From CAVTWY01 sp963738575 (GTDB lineage: Bacteria; Pseudomonadota; Gammaproteobacteria; Burkholderiales; Burkholderiaceae_C), in assembly GCA_963738575.1 (NCBI GenBank), contig CAVTWY010000004.1, positions 496,001-560,000 of the forward strand: a stretch of 64,000 nucleotides of DNA. The letters are read 5' to 3'. The notes beneath the pieces were generated by a model. The model did no database searches. It was not told the origin of the DNA and saw only the letters and a program-made list of their open reading frames with translations. Positions 61,959 to 64,000 of the stretch are shown one piece after another (position 1 is the stretch's first letter; every line of letters begins with the position of its first letter). Both the position numbers and the translations under genes were made by a program.

Positions 61959-62511
61959 TGAGCGCCCGTTGACCAAGCAAGACATCGTCGAAATCGTGCC
62001 GCATTCTGCGGCGTGGGCGCTCGGCTTTGCCCAAGAGGCGTTGCTGCTTCAGGCGGCGTTGAAGCCCTGGCTGGTGGCCCAGGTTGAGCACATTGGCAGC
62101 ACGGCCGTGCCCGGTTTGTCTGCCAAGCCGGTGATAGACGTCATGGCCCCTGTGAGTGATCTGGCGTCGTCCCGGGGTGCCATCGAAGCGGCCCAGGCGG
62201 TTGGTTACTGCTACTACCCCTACAAACCTGACGAGATGCATTGGTTTTGCAAACCGTCGCCAACCGTGCGAACGCACCATTTGCACATCGTGATTTGGCG
62301 CAGCGCCACCTGGCATGATCGGCTTGCGTTTCGCGATGCATTGCGGCGACGCCCAGCACTTGCCCAAGCCTACGAGAGCCTGAAGCGCGAGCTAGCGACC
62401 AAGTACCCAAACGACCGCGAGGGGTACACGCAGGCCAAGGCACCCTTCATTCAATCGGTGCTGCAGGCTATGCACGCAGCTGAGTCGACAAGCCGCTTGG
62501 GGCGACCATGA
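61948..62511 (+). CDS. GrpB family (UPF0157) nucleotidyltransferase-like protein
   Basis: 187-residue protein. LVAQVEHIGSTAVPGLSAKPVIDVMAPV is the family's nucleotidyltransferase-like core, followed by HLHIVIWRSATWHDRLAFRDALR and YTQAKAPFIQSVL. The start is GTG 61948 inside the previous gene. Family members are usually annotated as GrpB; biochemical role not established. Confidence 0.88.
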   Translation: MARDERPLTKQDIVEIVPHSAAWALGFAQEALLLQAALKPWLVAQVEHIGSTAVPGLSAKPVIDVMAPVSDLASSRGAIEAAQAVGYCYYPYKPDEMHWFCKPSPTVRTHHLHIVIWRSATWHDRLAFRDALRRRPALAQAYESLKRELATKYPNDREGYTQAKAPFIQSVLQAMHAAESTSRLGRP

Positions 62512-62960
62512 CTGTCGAGTTTGAACCCGCGTCACCGGATGAGACGGCCGAGTTCATCCACCTGCGTGGGTTGACCCGAGAAAATGCGGTTTCGGAGCAG
62601 CGGTTGCGCAGCTTGGGCATCACGGCCGAGACATGGGCGCACGACATTCGGTCGTCAGAGCTGATCGGCTTTGTAGGTCGATCCAAGCAACAGTTGGTTG
62701 GCTATTGCTTTGGAAACTCAACAACGGGTGAGGTGGTGGTGTTGGCCGTTCGCCCGCCGTTTGAAGGGCAGGGTATCGGTCAGCAGTTGCTCTTCATGGT
62801 GGTGGAGGCACTACGTGGCCAAGGCCACACCCGGTTGTTCCTTGGCTGCTCGTCAGACCCTGCTGTGCGTTCTTACGGTTTTTATCGCCACTTGGGTTGG
62901 CGAAGCACCGGGCAGCTTGACCACCATGGCGACGAAGTATTGGCGTTGACGAGCCCATGA
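62508..62960 (+). CDS. GNAT family N-acetyltransferase
   Basis: 150-residue acetyltransferase. Acetyl-CoA loop VLAVRPPFEGQGIGQQLLFMVVEALRG, then GCSSDPAVRSYGFYRHLGWRSTGQL. ATG 62508 overlaps the grpB-like stop by 4 bp. Substrate unknown. Confidence 0.88.
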   Translation: MTVEFEPASPDETAEFIHLRGLTRENAVSEQRLRSLGITAETWAHDIRSSELIGFVGRSKQQLVGYCFGNSTTGEVVVLAVRPPFEGQGIGQQLLFMVVEALRGQGHTRLFLGCSSDPAVRSYGFYRHLGWRSTGQLDHHGDEVLALTSP

Positions 62961-62972
62961 GCGTGCGGCAAC

Positions 62973-63419
62973 ATGCCGCCGATGAGCATCCAAACACCCG
63001 TTCACATCACCGAACACGATGACCAGCCCGCTGAGGCTGCGGCCATTGTTGACGCTGGTTTGGGTGCGGCGAACGAAGCGGCGGCGCCGCTGCATGAAGT
63101 GCAGCCGTTGTCTTGTTTTGCCAGAGACCCTGCGGGCAGGGTGATGGGCGGCGCCTTGGGGCGCAGCTGGGGGCCATGCTGCGAGTTGCAGCAACTGTGG
63201 GTGGAGCCCGCACAGCGACGCCGGGGCATCGGGTCGGCGCTTGTCAAGGCATTTGAAGCCTTGGCGCAGCGACGCGGATGTTCAGTTTTTTACTTGGAGA
63301 CTTTCAGTTTTCAGGCGCCAGACCTTTACAAATCGATGGGCTACCAAGTGGTGCACGAGCACGCGGTCTTTCCCCACGGCATCGTCAAGTACGTCATGGT
63401 GCACGCGCTTGCCCCGTAG
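62973..63419 (+). CDS. GNAT family N-acetyltransferase
   Basis: 148-residue acetyltransferase. Acetyl-CoA loop QLWVEPAQRRRGIGSALVKAFEALAQRRGC, then YLETFSFQAPDLYKSMGYQVV. Start at ATG 62973 or 62982. Adjacent to but different from the preceding GNAT, so probably not a recent tandem copy. Confidence 0.87.
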   Translation: MPPMSIQTPVHITEHDDQPAEAAAIVDAGLGAANEAAAPLHEVQPLSCFARDPAGRVMGGALGRSWGPCCELQQLWVEPAQRRRGIGSALVKAFEALAQRRGCSVFYLETFSFQAPDLYKSMGYQVVHEHAVFPHGIVKYVMVHALAP

Positions 63420-63466
63420 CAAGGCGCGGGTGGCATCCATGCACGTCGAGAGCCACGTGAATCGTA

Positions 63467-64000
63467 TCAACCGGGTTTTGTTTCTACTTCTGCTACTTCA
63501 TCTTCGTCTTGTGAAACTGCCAGGCTGATCAACTCGATGGGCGCGGATTGGGCGGTGACAGGCACAGGCTTGGGTGACGTCATGGCCTTGACAGACGCGT
63601 CGGGCCGTACTTCGATGCGGGGCGCATCGTCGGTGGCGTCGGCCGACAGGCTGCCACTTGATGTGCGAACTTGATTCAAAGCTTCGTCGATCATGGCGGC
63701 TACCGCAGCGGGCTGGTGCATGCCTGCCTGGCACCGAACAGGTTCAACACGCGCCTCCATGTGAAACCGGCGGTCGTTCAAGGTGTGGGGCGCTTCGAGG
63801 ATGACGCCAAGGCGCACGCACAGCTCCAGCACCTGCGTCTCAGACAGCTCGGCAGCGAGCAAAACAACAAAGGTTTCACCTTCCATGCGCGCCACGTGGT
63901 CGTCGGCGCGGCACACGCTTTGCAGGCGCTGGGCTGTTGTTTGCAGCAATGAAGACGCATCAGCAATGCCAACCTCGGTGGCCAATGCGTGCCAGCCATG
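63467..64000 (-). CDS. Degenerate GGDEF domain-containing protein (5' end cut by window)
   Basis: At least 178 codons; the frame is open to the right edge. The visible part matches a GGDEF-like cyclase domain (SLLQTTAQRLQSVCRADDHVARMEGETFVVLLAAEL) in which the usual GGDEF reads EGETF, so diguanylate cyclase activity is unlikely. The rest, to ETKPG, is a low-complexity acidic tail. It may be a regulatory or inactive partner protein. Confidence 0.7.
   Translation of the reverse strand, partial: HGWHALATEVGIADASSLLQTTAQRLQSVCRADDHVARMEGETFVVLLAAELSETQVLELCVRLGVILEAPHTLNDRRFHMEARVEPVRCQAGMHQPAAVAAMIDEALNQVRTSSGSLSADATDDAPRIEVRPDASVKAMTSPKPVPVTAQSAPIELISLAVSQDEDEVAEVETKPG

Overview
The window looks like a chromosomal segment of a GC-rich betaproteobacterium of the order Burkholderiales, probably Comamonadaceae. 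This is inferred from gene content: a DUF3567 protein, a PhaM-type PHB granule protein, glcDEF, and neighbouring radA, alr and lplT. I had no database access, so all family names rest on recognised motifs and remembered family sequences.

Layout. Positions 1-15800 carry core and transport genes: ilvE (cut by the left edge), radA, a LysE exporter, a four-gene glycine betaine-type ABC importer (osmF-yehYXW order), arfB, alr, lplT, a degenerate response regulator, a glutathione peroxidase and an aromatic aminotransferase. Positions 15900-24120 hold a dipeptide-type ABC operon with an embedded DsbA-like protein, an amidase and a beta-hydroxyacid-type dehydrogenase. Positions 24190-30280 hold a VanR-like repressor divergent from vanillate demethylase vanA, with two mirror-image VanR-type operator sites between them, followed by a MetE-like protein and a DctPQM TRAP transporter. 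Positions 30460-47140 hold glpK, a PQQ-type sugar dehydrogenase lipoprotein, rlpA, the glycolate oxidase genes glcD/E/F (split by two methyltransferases), phaM, small conserved proteins and a tandem AAA ATPase.

The most distinctive part is 47162-58695, a sedentary chromosomal integron. An integron-type tyrosine recombinase (intI, minus strand) faces away from an attI-like GTTAGCC core and a run of plus-strand gene cassettes separated by attC sites. Seven uninterrupted attC sites and one interrupted attC can be delimited, and in most of them the R'' box complements the 5' end of its own cassette. Cargo includes DUF3703, a broken GIY-YIG protein, a DUF4440 protein, a possible nuclease, hicAB, brnTA, DUF2442, a membrane protein and a LysE exporter. 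One attC is interrupted twice: an IS1111-type (IS110 family) element lies between its R'' and L'' boxes, and a group II intron splits its GTT core. Removing both restores a good 75-nt attC.

Positions 58800-63420 hold a 25-bp-period repeat array, a truncated acyltransferase and a tight run of small genes including a FosX-type fosfomycin hydrolase, two VOC proteins, GrpB and two GNAT acetyltransferases. A degenerate GGDEF protein runs off the right edge.

A caution for the whole window: many otherwise well-conserved genes change frame by one base, mostly as apparent +1 insertions. Some may be real decay, but the spread over core genes suggests uncorrected sequence errors, so entries labelled pseudogene should be read as 'frame disrupted in this sequence'.
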